The notes below the pieces were generated by a model. It did not search any database and was not told the origin of the DNA. It saw only the letters and a list, made by a program, of their open reading frames with translations. The position numbers and the translations under genes are program-made. A stretch of 64,000 bases of DNA, taken from the NCBI GenBank assembly GCA_009692065.1, contig SHZY01000012.1, forward strand, positions 1-64,000. The letters are read 5' to 3'. The stretch is from Gemmataceae bacterium (GTDB taxonomy: Bacteria; Planctomycetota; Planctomycetia; Gemmatales; Gemmataceae). Position 1 is the first letter of the stretch; each line of letters opens with the position of its first letter. Shown piece by piece: positions 47,526-55,321 of the stretch.

Positions 47526-48376
47526 CCCTCTTCGCGGTTCACATCAGCGACGGCGTGCTGACCACGCCCTGGCTCGCCGGTGGTTTCGCCCTCGCGTGGC
47601 TAATGCTCTGGGCGGGTTGGTGGAAATTGCGCGAGGACGAAATCCCGCGCGTCGCCATTCTCACGGCGGCGTTCTTCGTCGCCTCGCTAATCCATATCCG
47701 CGTCGGGCCAACGTCGATTCATCTGCTGCTCACCGGATTGGTCGGCGTGCTGCTGGGCCCGCGCGCCGCTGTGGCAATCGCCGTCGGGTTATTGCTGCAA
47801 GTCTTGCTGATTCAGCACGGCGGCTACTGGACGCTCGGCGTCAATACTTGCGTCATGGGCGCGCCCGCCCTGCTCTGCTACTTGTTGTTTCGCGCTCTGC
47901 AGCGTGTCCCCTGGGTCGCGACGCCGATCGCGCGCGGGCTGCTGGTCGGCTGCAGCGGCGGGATCTGGTTCTTGAGTGCCGTCTATAGCCTGACGCTCCT
48001 GTGCAACACCTCGCTAACGCAACTGGATGAGGCCGCGTTGACGTTGGCGAATGCCCGGTTGCTCAATCCGTGGATCGCCGGCGGGGCGCTGCTGTTCGCC
48101 GCGATAGCCATCGTACTTGAGCGCCGGCTTGAAACCACGCCGGAATTTCCGCTCGGCTTCCTGATTGGTGAGATGTCCGTGCTGTTGACGGTCGCCTTGA
48201 ATTGCGTTGTCCTTCTGGCTGGCGGCGAGACGCACTGGCCAATCGCGCCGCTGGTGCTGGTGATCGCCCATTTGCCGTTCGCGCTGGTCGAGGGGGTGGT
48301 CTTGGGCTTCGCGGTCGGTTTCTTGGCGAAGGTAAAGCCGGAAATGCTGGGAATTGCGAATCGGGCTTGCGTTTAG
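47522..48376 (+). CDS. cbiM: CbiM-like substrate-binding membrane component for Co/Ni uptake
   Basis: A 284-residue membrane protein starting MTLFAVHISDGVLTTPWLAG. The mature N-terminal His-Ile-Ser-Asp-Gly of CbiM family members coordinates the metal. About seven hydrophobic segments are visible. No cbiN, cbiQ or cbiO (ECF ATPase module) is adjacent. The stop codon TAG comes from the family-A palindrome that follows. Confidence 0.85.
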   Translation: MTLFAVHISDGVLTTPWLAGGFALAWLMLWAGWWKLREDEIPRVAILTAAFFVASLIHIRVGPTSIHLLLTGLVGVLLGPRAAVAIAVGLLLQVLLIQHGGYWTLGVNTCVMGAPALLCYLLFRALQRVPWVATPIARGLLVGCSGGIWFLSAVYSLTLLCNTSLTQLDEAALTLANARLLNPWIAGGALLFAAIAIVLERRLETTPEFPLGFLIGEMSVLLTVALNCVVLLAGGETHWPIAPLVLVIAHLPFALVEGVVLGFAVGFLAKVKPEMLGIANRACV

Positions 48377-48416
48377 CGCCCGCATGGCGCCATGCGGGCG
48401 CTAAACGCAAGCCCGA
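48361..48416. repeat. Palindromic element, family A, overlapping the cbiM stop
   Basis: TCGGGCTTGCGTTTAGCGCC, CGCATGG and the perfect complement. The cbiM stop codon TAG (48374-48376) is read from inside its left arm. It separates cbiM and mutS2, which converge. Confidence 0.93.
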
Positions 48417-48436
48417 TGGTATTGGCAATCGGATTG

Positions 48437-50407
48437 TCAATTAACCTCGGACTCTTTCTCCGGGAACACTTCATCGAACGTCACCTCCCACTGTCCTAAC
48501 CCAAGGTTGACGACGGCAACGCCACGTTTCGGATCGACGCGCACAACGCGACCATGCTTGTCGTACTTCGGCACCCAGACCGTGTCGCCGACTTTCAACT
48601 CCGTACGCCAATCGCGCAGGATCTCGACGTCGCGCTGTTGGCGTTCGAATTCGGCGAGCTTATCGGCGTATTCCTCGCGCTGTTGCTGGGCGTCGTGCTG
48701 CAGCTTCATCGCTTCGGCCCGCGCCTTCTCGGCCTCTTCACGTTTTTGCTGGAGCTGGATCATCTCCGGCGCCCGGCGTTGCTTCCGCTTCAAATAATGA
48801 TGAGCACGCTTGAGCAAATCGCGTGGCAACTTCAGGCGGCTGGCAATCTTCAGGGCGTTCGACATGCCGAACTGGCCGATGAGCAGGCGGTACGTCGGTT
48901 GCAGCGTTTCGATGTCGAATTCGACGGCCGCGTTTTCGGCGTGTTCGTTATTGAACGCGTACGTTTTGAGGTCGCCCAGGTGGGTCGTCACCATCGCCCG
49001 ACAACCGATTTGGTCGAGTTGATCGAGGATTGCGCGGCCCAGGGCTGCCCCTTCGACCGGATCGGTGCCGGCGCCGAGTTCATCGAGCAGGACGAGACTT
49101 TTGGCGTCGGCAACCTGAAGGATGTAAGCGATGCGCGAGATGTGCGAGCTGAAGGTGCTGAGCGATTGTTCAAGGCTCTGTTCGTCACCGATATCGGCAA
49201 GAATGTGCGTGAAAACCGGGACGTTGCTGCCCTGCCCTGCCGGAATGTGCATGCCTGCCTGGGCCATCGTGCACAAGAGGCCGGTGGTCTTCAATGTCAC
49301 CGTCTTGCCGCCGGTGTTAGGACCGGTGATGATGAGCAGGTTGAACGGCTGGCCGAGACGAACATCAATCGGCACGACGTGCTTGGGAGGGCGAGGCTCC
49401 TGCCGAGCCGTTGAGATGTCCGTGGCCTCGGCGCTCTGCGGCTCGGCGGGAGTCTCGCCCTCCCGGCGGAAGAGGTTTTCGAGCAGCGGATGCCTCGCCA
49501 CCCGCAGCCACAGCCGGCCCTCGGTGTTGATATCGGGACACGTCAGATTGTAATCGCGCGCGTAGCGAGCCTTGGCAGTGACGTAGTCGAGCTTGGCCAT
49601 TGCCTCGATGGCATGGCCCAGCGGGCGGGCGACCTTGCCCACCTCGGCGCTTAGGCGGCGTAAGATTTTCTTGACCTCGCGATCCTCGTCGCTTTTCAAG
49701 ACGACGCGCTCTGCGCTCAGATGTGCGATCTCCGCCGGCTCGATGTAGACGGTCTCGCCGGTGCCGCTCGTGCGGTGGATCACTCCGGTCAGCTTGTGCC
49801 GATAGTTAATCGACACGGGTAGCACGTAATGATCGCCGCTCACCGTGGCGTTGGGGTAGCGCAAGATCTTGCGCAACTCGGGATCACGCAGCAGATGTTT
49901 GATGCGGTTCTGTACTTTGTCGTCCAGCTCGGTAACTTTGTGACGGACGGCGGCCAGCTCCGAGCTGGCCATGTCGAGAACGTGGCCGCGCGAATCGATG
50001 CTGCCCGCGATCGTCTTCGCGACCGGGCCGAGGTCCTCGATCGAGCCCGTCAGCGTAAGCAGACCTTGATAGACCTCGCTGAGCCGCATACGCCAGCGGT
50101 ACATGTGGCCGGTGCAAGTGAGCGTGCCGGCGATGTCGAGCAGTTGTTCCGCGGAGAGCATGGCGCCAATGGCGGCGCGGCGTGCGACCAGGCGGACGTC
50201 GCGCAGCCCGGCGAATGGCGGCGTTTGACTTTGCCTGAGCAACTCCACCATTTCGCTGACCAGCGCCAACTCGGCGCGAATCCTGTCGGCCTCCGTGCTC
50301 GGCTCTGCTTGCATCGCGAGATCCTTGCCGAGCGAGCAAAATGCGCATTCGCCCACCAGTTCGCGTATCTTGTGAAACTCCAGCAGGTCGAGGGTGTGAG
50401 CGTCCAT
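48437..50407 (-). CDS. mutS2: MutS2-type DNA-binding ATPase lacking the Smr domain
   Basis: A MutS2 homologue, 656 aa from the start at 50407 (MDAHTLDLLEFHKIRELV); ATG 50413 is also possible. The Walker A is ITGPNTGGKTVTLKTTGL, followed by the ABC-type LLDELGAGTDPVEGAALGRA. A coiled coil (KREEAEKARAEAMKLQHDAQ) and a KOW-like tail close the protein. Typical MutS2 is about 780 aa and ends with a Smr nuclease domain, which is missing here. MutS2 proteins bind branched DNA or collided ribosomes, so loss of Smr suggests an ATPase-only role. A family-D palindrome is inserted in frame at 49385-49464. Confidence 0.9.
   Translation of the reverse strand: MDAHTLDLLEFHKIRELVGECAFCSLGKDLAMQAEPSTEADRIRAELALVSEMVELLRQSQTPPFAGLRDVRLVARRAAIGAMLSAEQLLDIAGTLTCTGHMYRWRMRLSEVYQGLLTLTGSIEDLGPVAKTIAGSIDSRGHVLDMASSELAAVRHKVTELDDKVQNRIKHLLRDPELRKILRYPNATVSGDHYVLPVSINYRHKLTGVIHRTSGTGETVYIEPAEIAHLSAERVVLKSDEDREVKKILRRLSAEVGKVARPLGHAIEAMAKLDYVTAKARYARDYNLTCPDINTEGRLWLRVARHPLLENLFRREGETPAEPQSAEATDISTARQEPRPPKHVVPIDVRLGQPFNLLIITGPNTGGKTVTLKTTGLLCTMAQAGMHIPAGQGSNVPVFTHILADIGDEQSLEQSLSTFSSHISRIAYILQVADAKSLVLLDELGAGTDPVEGAALGRAILDQLDQIGCRAMVTTHLGDLKTYAFNNEHAENAAVEFDIETLQPTYRLLIGQFGMSNALKIASRLKLPRDLLKRAHHYLKRKQRRAPEMIQLQQKREEAEKARAEAMKLQHDAQQQREEYADKLAEFERQQRDVEILRDWRTELKVGDTVWVPKYDKHGRVVRVDPKRGVAVVNLGLGQWEVTFDEVFPEKESEVN
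49385..49464. repeat. Palindromic element, family D, in frame in mutS2
   Basis: GGGAGGGCGAGGCTCC and GGAGTCTCGCCCTCCC arms. It encodes REGETPAEPQSAEATDISTA and RQEPRPPK between conserved MutS2 segments (ARHPLLENLF and VVPIDVRLG). The REGExPAEP core is shared with the uvrA insertion. Confidence 0.9.
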
Positions 50408-50419
50408 AGGCATTTGTTC

Positions 50420-50469
50420 GCCGCTTGCGGCGTAGCAGGGTCCCGCGCTCGTGCTACGCCGCAAGCGGC
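50420..50469. repeat. Palindromic element (GCCGCTTGCGGCGTAGC)
   Basis: Same arms as at 22316-22360. It fills the gap between the membrane-protein gene and mutS2, ending about 7-13 bp from the mutS2 start and touching the stop codon of the gene upstream. Confidence 0.93.
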
Positions 50470-51215
50470 TAACGGTTCGAAAACAAGATCATGAACGCCG
50501 CCATGGCGATCACCATGACGACGACGCCGCAGATCAGGCCGCTGATGCTGAGAAACCAGCCGGCGGCCGCGTTGTCCATCGGCGCCGCCGGGTCCAGCGT
50601 TTTCGTCAATTCCTCTTCGATCTGCACACGCGTTTCCGCCGCATAGTTGTCCCAGTGCAGCGTGACGTGACACATCGAGGGAAATGTCTCCACGAGCAGT
50701 TCGGCGTAACGGCCGTCGGGGGGGCTGGCGATTGGCGGCGAGGTTTCCGTGATGGCGGTGCTCGAGGCCTCGTGAGTCGGCGTTGCCGTGGTGATAATCA
50801 AGCGAGGCTTGTTCGCCGTGGCGCCCAGGCCGAGGCCGGCCAAGGTGCGCTCCAGCACGATTGAAAACTGCGCGGCATCGACGTTGTAGATCATCGTCTT
50901 GTGCGTTCGCCACAAGATCATCAACGTTGCAGCGGTCAGGAGCATCAGGTAGTAAGCGAGCAAGATGAGCCAGCTACGGGTCACGAGGATCACGGAATTG
51001 TGGAGATCGGAGGACACGCCCAGCGAGCGCAGGTAGAGTTCGGCAACAAGCATTGGCACTGTCGCGACCATGAAACCGCTGCACGCGAACAACAGGCTGA
51101 TCGAATCCAGGGCGCCGCTGACAATTACCGGTTTGCCGCGCCGATTGATGGACGCCAGGAGCAGGCAGTAAACGCCGACGGGGAGCAGGAATGCCAGCAC
51201 GGCAAAAAGAGGCAA
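50469..51215 (-). CDS. Membrane protein of unknown function
   Basis: A 248-residue protein with three membrane segments in the N-terminal 120 residues (about 1-22, 37-60 and 80-103) and one at the C-terminus (224-246). The middle part (about 110-200) is soluble. No family is recognised. The stop codon lies at the edge of the palindrome between it and mutS2, and the two genes may form an operon. Confidence 0.68.
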   Translation of the reverse strand: MPLFAVLAFLLPVGVYCLLLASINRRGKPVIVSGALDSISLLFACSGFMVATVPMLVAELYLRSLGVSSDLHNSVILVTRSWLILLAYYLMLLTAATLMILWRTHKTMIYNVDAAQFSIVLERTLAGLGLGATANKPRLIITTATPTHEASSTAITETSPPIASPPDGRYAELLVETFPSMCHVTLHWDNYAAETRVQIEEELTKTLDPAAPMDNAAAGWFLSISGLICGVVVMVIAMAAFMILFSNR

Positions 51216-51333
51216 CGCAAACTCCGGGGTAAGTGCGTCCGCTGTTCGAGGAGATTCTGTTATTCTATCGACCCTCCCAACGGGCGGCTAGCAAGCCGGA
51301 TTGACGCCATTGAATGCTTGCTCTATTGTCGGC

Positions 51334-51390
51334 GTGGGACAGGATTCCAATCCTGTCGACATCACCGACAGGATTGGAATCCTGTCCCAC
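51334..51390. repeat. Palindromic element (GTGGGACAGGATTCCAATCC)
   Basis: A perfect long inverted repeat, arm GTGGGACAGGATTCCAATCC plus TGTCG, loop ACATCA. It lies 20 bp before the start of a cyclophilin gene, in the divergent region between it and the membrane-protein gene. Confidence 0.92.
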
Positions 51391-51410
51391 GACCACGAAG
51401 GAGCGTAACC

Positions 51411-52274
51411 ATGCCTCAACGCATGCAAGGATGGCTTGGCTGCGGAATTGGCGTCATCTCGGCGGCTTCGGTTCTCCTGGCAGGCTGCAAGAAGGCCGAA
51501 GATAACCCAGACGCTTCCAAGCAGGTAGTCCAGGTCGAGGCGAAGAAAGACAACCAGGGCAAAACGATTCCGGCACAGCCGGTCGGCCTGGCGAAAGGGC
51601 TGAAGCTCCTTTCGTTCCAGGAAGCCGTCATTCTTAGCGACAACCCGCCCGAGGATGAGCTACGGCCGCCCAACAAGACGCACACGGGCAAGAATGCCGT
51701 CAAGATCTTCGAGACCATCGCCAATGATCTGTGGGCCAAGACCACGTTCACGAACGACGACGGCAAGCGCATCAAGTACCAGGCCGTCATCGCCACGGAG
51801 ATCGGCGACGTCCAGCTAGTCCTCAACGGTGAGGCCGCGCACAATCACGTCCGCAGTTTCGTTTGTTTGGCAAAAACCGGCTACTACGACGGCATGGCGT
51901 TCTACTACAGCCTCAACCGCGTGGTTGAAGACAACACCATCGCCTTCATCGAAGCCGGCTGTCCGCGTGGGACCGGCGAAGCGGGCAGCGGGAGCATCGG
52001 CTATTGGCTTCGCCCCGAAATCAGCGAAAAGCTCAGCCACGAGGAAGGCGTCATCGGCGCCTGCATCGGCCGCGACCCCAATTCCGCCGCCTGCCGTTTC
52101 TACATCACGGCCGCCCCCAATTCGTTTATGGACCGCGAGTATACCATCTTCGGCAAAGTCACGCGCGGTCTGGACGTCGTGCGTACAATCAATAAAAGGG
52201 AAGTGCTGGAAGAAGGCCGCTTGAAGGCGCCGGTGCTCATCAAGAGCGTGACGATTCAGACGATATTGGAATGA
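51411..52274 (+). CDS. Cyclophilin-type peptidyl-prolyl isomerase, lipoprotein
   Basis: A 287-residue protein. The start at 51411 has AAGGAG upstream and begins a lipoprotein signal with lipobox LLAGC (Cys25); the longer frame upstream crosses a palindrome and is excluded. The cyclophilin domain covers about residues 125-285, with FYYSLNRVVEDNTIAFIEAG, NSAACRFYITAAPNSFMD and TIFGKVTRGLDVV. The canonical FHRVI and QFFI segments are altered to FYYSLNRVV and RFYIT, so activity is uncertain. The second cyclophilin gene overlaps or immediately follows. Confidence 0.86.
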   Translation: MPQRMQGWLGCGIGVISAASVLLAGCKKAEDNPDASKQVVQVEAKKDNQGKTIPAQPVGLAKGLKLLSFQEAVILSDNPPEDELRPPNKTHTGKNAVKIFETIANDLWAKTTFTNDDGKRIKYQAVIATEIGDVQLVLNGEAAHNHVRSFVCLAKTGYYDGMAFYYSLNRVVEDNTIAFIEAGCPRGTGEAGSGSIGYWLRPEISEKLSHEEGVIGACIGRDPNSAACRFYITAAPNSFMDREYTIFGKVTRGLDVVRTINKREVLEEGRLKAPVLIKSVTIQTILE

Positions 52275-52288
52275 GACGGAAGTGCACC

Positions 52289-52825
52289 ATGAACAAGACA
52301 AACTGCAAAGCCGAAGTCGAAAAAGCCCAAAAGGACATCGACTTCGCCAAGAAGACCTACACTGTCGAACTGACGACCAACCACGGTGCGATTCGCCTGT
52401 CGTTCTTGCCCGACCTGGCGCCTGGGCATGTGAAGAATTTTCTCAGCCTCGTCAAGATCGGCTTCTACGACGGCCTCATTTTTCATCGCGTCATCAAGGG
52501 CTTCATGATTCAAGGCGGCTGCCCGCTCGGCACCGGCACGGGCGATGCCGGCTACAAGATCAATGCCGAATTCAATGCGACAAAACACCTTCCCGGCGTC
52601 CTATCGACGGCAAGGAGCAATGAGCCGAACTCCGCAGGCACCCAGTTTTTTATCTGCCACGGCGACGCGACGTTCCTGGATGGAAAGTACACCGCCTTCG
52701 GGAAGGTGGCCGACAAGGAATCGCTAGACGTCGTCAATAAGATTGCAGTCGTGAAGACCAGCAACGAGAAGCCGACCGAGAAGGTCGTCATCGAAAAAGC
52801 AATCGTGAAGGAAACGGCGAAATAA
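52289..52825 (+). CDS. Cyclophilin-type peptidyl-prolyl isomerase, cytosolic
   Basis: A 178-residue protein from ATG 52289, with GGAAG upstream; an ATG at 52271 overlapping the previous stop is an alternative. The full active-site set is present: IFHRVIKGFMIQGGCPLGTG, GTQFFICHGDATFLDGKYTA and FGKV. It catalyses cis-trans isomerisation of proline peptide bonds. It forms a two-cyclophilin operon just upstream of the SRP RNA. Confidence 0.93.
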   Translation: MNKTNCKAEVEKAQKDIDFAKKTYTVELTTNHGAIRLSFLPDLAPGHVKNFLSLVKIGFYDGLIFHRVIKGFMIQGGCPLGTGTGDAGYKINAEFNATKHLPGVLSTARSNEPNSAGTQFFICHGDATFLDGKYTAFGKVADKESLDVVNKIAVVKTSNEKPTEKVVIEKAIVKETAK

Positions 52826-52839
52826 TGCGCCGCCGCATC

Positions 52840-52941
52840 GAGAGGCTGGGAGGGGACCCACGCAAAGTGAAGCTGTGAACCTGGTCAGGCCGGAAGGTGC
52901 AGCCATAAACAGGGGATCTTGTGCAGTGGATCAGCCTCTCT
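52840..52941 (+). ncRNA. ffs: Signal recognition particle RNA (4.5S type)
   Basis: A hairpin whose ends GAGAGGCTG and CAGCCTCTC pair, with the conserved domain IV GGTCAGGCCGGAAGGTGCAG then CCATAA in the middle. Length near 100 nt is normal for the small bacterial SRP RNA that binds Ffh. Its position directly upstream of dnaX, ybaB and recR is the classic context. A terminator follows at 52970. Confidence 0.93.
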
Positions 52942-52969
52942 CAGCCATCTCGGGTCGGCAGGCGCAAAC

Positions 52970-53002
52970 AAAAGCCCACGGATGATTTCCGTGGGCTTTT
53001 CT
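52970..53002 (+). terminator. Rho-independent terminator of the SRP RNA
   Basis: AAAAGCCCACGGA, a four-base loop and TCCGTGGGCTTTT form a perfect stem followed by T-rich sequence. Confidence 0.88.
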
Positions 53003-53024
53003 CTTATCATTTCCCTATCCGTTT

Positions 53025-53080
53025 GCCGCTTGCCGTTTAGCGCCCGCGTGGCGACTTGCGGGCGCTAAACGGCAAGCGGC
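53025..53080. repeat. Composite palindromic element (as at 10224)
   Basis: Outer arm GCCGCTTGCC and inner arm GTTTAGCGCCCGC, perfect, around GTGGCGACTT. It ends 28 bp before the dnaX start. Confidence 0.93.
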
Positions 53081-53108
53081 GAGAGTCCCTTGCCCGGAAT
53101 ATCAAGTC

Positions 53109-54878
53109 ATGGCCAAACGTAAAGCCAAGGAACCAGCCGCTGATGAATCTCCGGCGCAAGCAGGCGCGGAGTACACCGTCCTTGCCCGGCGCTACCGCCC
53201 GCAGCAGTTCGCCGATCTCGTCGGCCAGGAACCCGTTGCGCAGGCTCTGGTCAACGCCATCGAAAGCGGCCGCGTCGCTCATGCGTATCTCTTCACGGGC
53301 GCTCGCGGTGTCGGCAAGACGAGCGCGGCCCGCATCCTTGCCAAGGCCCTCAACTGCGAGAAGGGCCCGACGGCGACGCCGTGCGATCAATGCGAGATTT
53401 GCCAGGCGATCACAAGCGGCGACGACACCGACGTCCTCGAAATCGATGGCGCCAGCAACAACGGCGTGGACAACATCCGTGAGTTGCGCGCAAACGTGAA
53501 CTTTCGGCCAAGCCGATCACGCTACAAAATCTACATCATCGACGAAGTCCACATGCTTTCAACGGGAGCGTTCAACGCGCTCTTGAAAACGCTCGAGGAG
53601 CCGCCGGCGCACGTCAAGTTCATCTTCGCGACCACCGAAGTCCAGAAAGTTCCCATCACAATTCTGTCGCGATGCCAGCGATTCGACTTCGGCGGGATCA
53701 GCATCACGCGCATCCTCGATCGCCTGAAGGACATCGTCAAGTCAGAAGGAATGCAGGCGGACGACGAGGCGCTCGAAACCATTGCCCGCCGCGCTGGCGG
53801 CTCCATGCGCGACGCCCAATCGCTGCTCGATCAGCTCCTTGCGTTCAGTGGCAAGAAACTCACGGTTGATACGCTTCACCAACTGCTCGGCACCGCTCAC
53901 GAAGAGCACGTGACTGCTCTTGCCGGTGCAGTGCTGGCCAAGGACGCCAAGAAAGTCCTTGAACTGCTCAACGACATTGCCAATCAAGGGCAGCAAGTGG
54001 GAGAGTTGCTCGATCAACTCGTCGAATACTGGCGCGATCTGATGATCGTCAACAGCGCCGGCATCGAGGGGCAGTCGGTGAGCGTCTCCAGCGCTCGCCG
54101 TGAAACATTGCAACAGCACGCCAGGACGCCGAGCCTCGATACGATCCTCGCGGGTATGGACATTCTGGTCACCGCCAAGTCGCGCATGCGCAACAGTAGC
54201 CATGCCCGCGCGCTGGTGGAGATGGCCTTGGTACGGATGTGCCAGTTAGACGATCTTCTGTCGATCTCTCAAATTGCCCAGTGGCTTGCAAAAGAAGGCG
54301 CCGCTCCGGCAGCACGGCCAAAATCCCCTGTCGCACCGCCATCTGTGAGTACTGCGGCAATCGAAAAAAAAAAACTGATCGACGATAATGGGCCAATTCC
54401 AAGCCAATCAGCAGTCCCTTTGACAGAAGAATCTCTGCCGTCAATTTGGCAGCAACTACTTACAAATTCAGGCTTTGCATTCCAATCAGAACTTCGCAGG
54501 GCCATAAATACAGCAATTTCTGGGCCAAACTCTCTGGTAATAGGCATCGCGCGCAGGTATAATGCCCCAGGAAGCCTGTTTGCTGACTCAGTGCGAATGG
54601 GTGCCGTCGAGAAAATCCTGAGTCGAATTGTCGGCCAGACCACGACGATCCGCGTCGAATGGACCGACGATGCCCCGGAATCAGCAGCGGGCGTGCCGAG
54701 CCAGTCGGCTCAAGGGGCGGGACAGCAAAGGCAATTGCGGGCGGAGTTGATGCAAATACCGTGCGTCAAAAAGGCGGCGGACGTCCTCGGCGCTCAGATC
54801 ATTCGCGCGGACGAAGGCTTCGGCGCCGCAGCCAACACTGCGGTCGCGCCGGCGGAAGACACCAGTGAGGGCGAGTAG
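53109..54878 (+). CDS. dnaX: DNA polymerase III tau subunit (with predicted gamma by slippage)
   Basis: 589-residue clamp-loader ATPase. It has Walker A FTGARGVGKTSAARIL (62-77), a zinc site with four Cys (NCEKGPTATPCDQCEIC), Walker B IIDEVHMLS, and the SRC finger in TILSRCQRFDFG. AAA+ domain ends near 370 and a linker follows. An 11-A run at codons 419-422 (54364-54374) would cause slippage; both shifted frames stop within five codons, giving a 422- or 426-residue gamma-like protein. The C-terminal half beyond the run has tau-specific sequence. Codons just after the A-run are richer in A/T endings than the rest of the gene. It is followed by ybaB (1 bp gap) and recR. Confidence 0.95.
   Translation: MAKRKAKEPAADESPAQAGAEYTVLARRYRPQQFADLVGQEPVAQALVNAIESGRVAHAYLFTGARGVGKTSAARILAKALNCEKGPTATPCDQCEICQAITSGDDTDVLEIDGASNNGVDNIRELRANVNFRPSRSRYKIYIIDEVHMLSTGAFNALLKTLEEPPAHVKFIFATTEVQKVPITILSRCQRFDFGGISITRILDRLKDIVKSEGMQADDEALETIARRAGGSMRDAQSLLDQLLAFSGKKLTVDTLHQLLGTAHEEHVTALAGAVLAKDAKKVLELLNDIANQGQQVGELLDQLVEYWRDLMIVNSAGIEGQSVSVSSARRETLQQHARTPSLDTILAGMDILVTAKSRMRNSSHARALVEMALVRMCQLDDLLSISQIAQWLAKEGAAPAARPKSPVAPPSVSTAAIEKKKLIDDNGPIPSQSAVPLTEESLPSIWQQLLTNSGFAFQSELRRAINTAISGPNSLVIGIARRYNAPGSLFADSVRMGAVEKILSRIVGQTTTIRVEWTDDAPESAAGVPSQSAQGAGQQRQLRAELMQIPCVKKAADVLGAQIIRADEGFGAAANTAVAPAEDTSEGE
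54364..54374 (+). promoter_or_regulatory. A11 slippage site for programmed gamma production
   Basis: Eleven consecutive A residues within GAA AAA AAA AAA CTG. One A lost gives GAA AAA AAA AAC TGA (stop at once); one A gained gives four codons (ACT GAT CGA CGA) then TAA. Thermus dnaX uses a 9-A run for transcriptional slippage, and E. coli uses A AAA AAG for ribosomal frameshifting. The predicted truncated protein length is close to E. coli gamma (431 aa). Slippage itself is inferred. Confidence 0.75.
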
Positions 54879-54879
54879 C

Positions 54880-55221
54880 ATGTTTGAGAAACTCGGCCAG
54901 ATCGCCAGTCTGATGAAGAAGCTTCCCAAGATGCAGGAAGAGATGGGCAAGCTGCAGGGTCGCATCGCCCAGATCACCGCGGAAGGCGACGCCGGCGGCG
55001 GCATGGTCAAGGCGAAGGTCAATGGCCAGATGGAAGTCGTCGCCTGCGTGATCAGCGACGAGTTGATGAAGCTCAACGACAAGGAACTGCTGGAAGACCT
55101 GATGCGCTCGGCGATCAATCAGGCAATTCAAAAGGCCCGGCAAGCTGTGGCCGAGGAGACCTCGAATATGGCGTCGGGCATGGGGTTGGGGTTGCCGCCG
55201 GGGTTCCAGATGCCGACGTGA
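54880..55221 (+). CDS. ybaB: YbaB/EbfC nucleoid-associated protein
   Basis: A 113-residue small DNA-binding protein. The start at 54880 is one base after the dnaX stop and has GAGGGCGAG upstream. LMKKLPKMQEEMGKLQGRIA and the later GGGMVKAKVNGQMEVVAC are typical of the family. Its place between dnaX and recR is widely conserved. Confidence 0.93.
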   Translation: MFEKLGQIASLMKKLPKMQEEMGKLQGRIAQITAEGDAGGGMVKAKVNGQMEVVACVISDELMKLNDKELLEDLMRSAINQAIQKARQAVAEETSNMASGMGLGLPPGFQMPT

Positions 55222-55236
55222 TGATTCCTGATTTAT

Positions 55237-55296
55237 TCACCGCTTGCGGCTTCGCGATCGCGTGTCGCCTTGCGAGCGCGAAGCCGCAAGCGGTGA
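55237..55296. repeat. Palindromic element (CCGCTTGCGGCTTCGCG)
   Basis: TCACCGCTTGCGGCTTCGCG and its exact complement CGCGAAGCCGCAAGCGGTGA, spacer about 20 nt. It fills the ybaB-recR gap. A single arm of this type (GCGCGAAGCCGCAAGCGG) remains near 12381-12398, between the kinase and a secreted protein. Confidence 0.93.
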
Positions 55297-55321
55297 CACG
55301 AAATCATTCCGCGAGGTGGTT

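Noticed and set aside
50901-51410. N-terminal extension of the lipoprotein cyclophilin
   Set aside because: The extension runs antisense to the membrane-protein gene and through a palindrome; a lipoprotein signal with a ribosome binding site starts at 51411.
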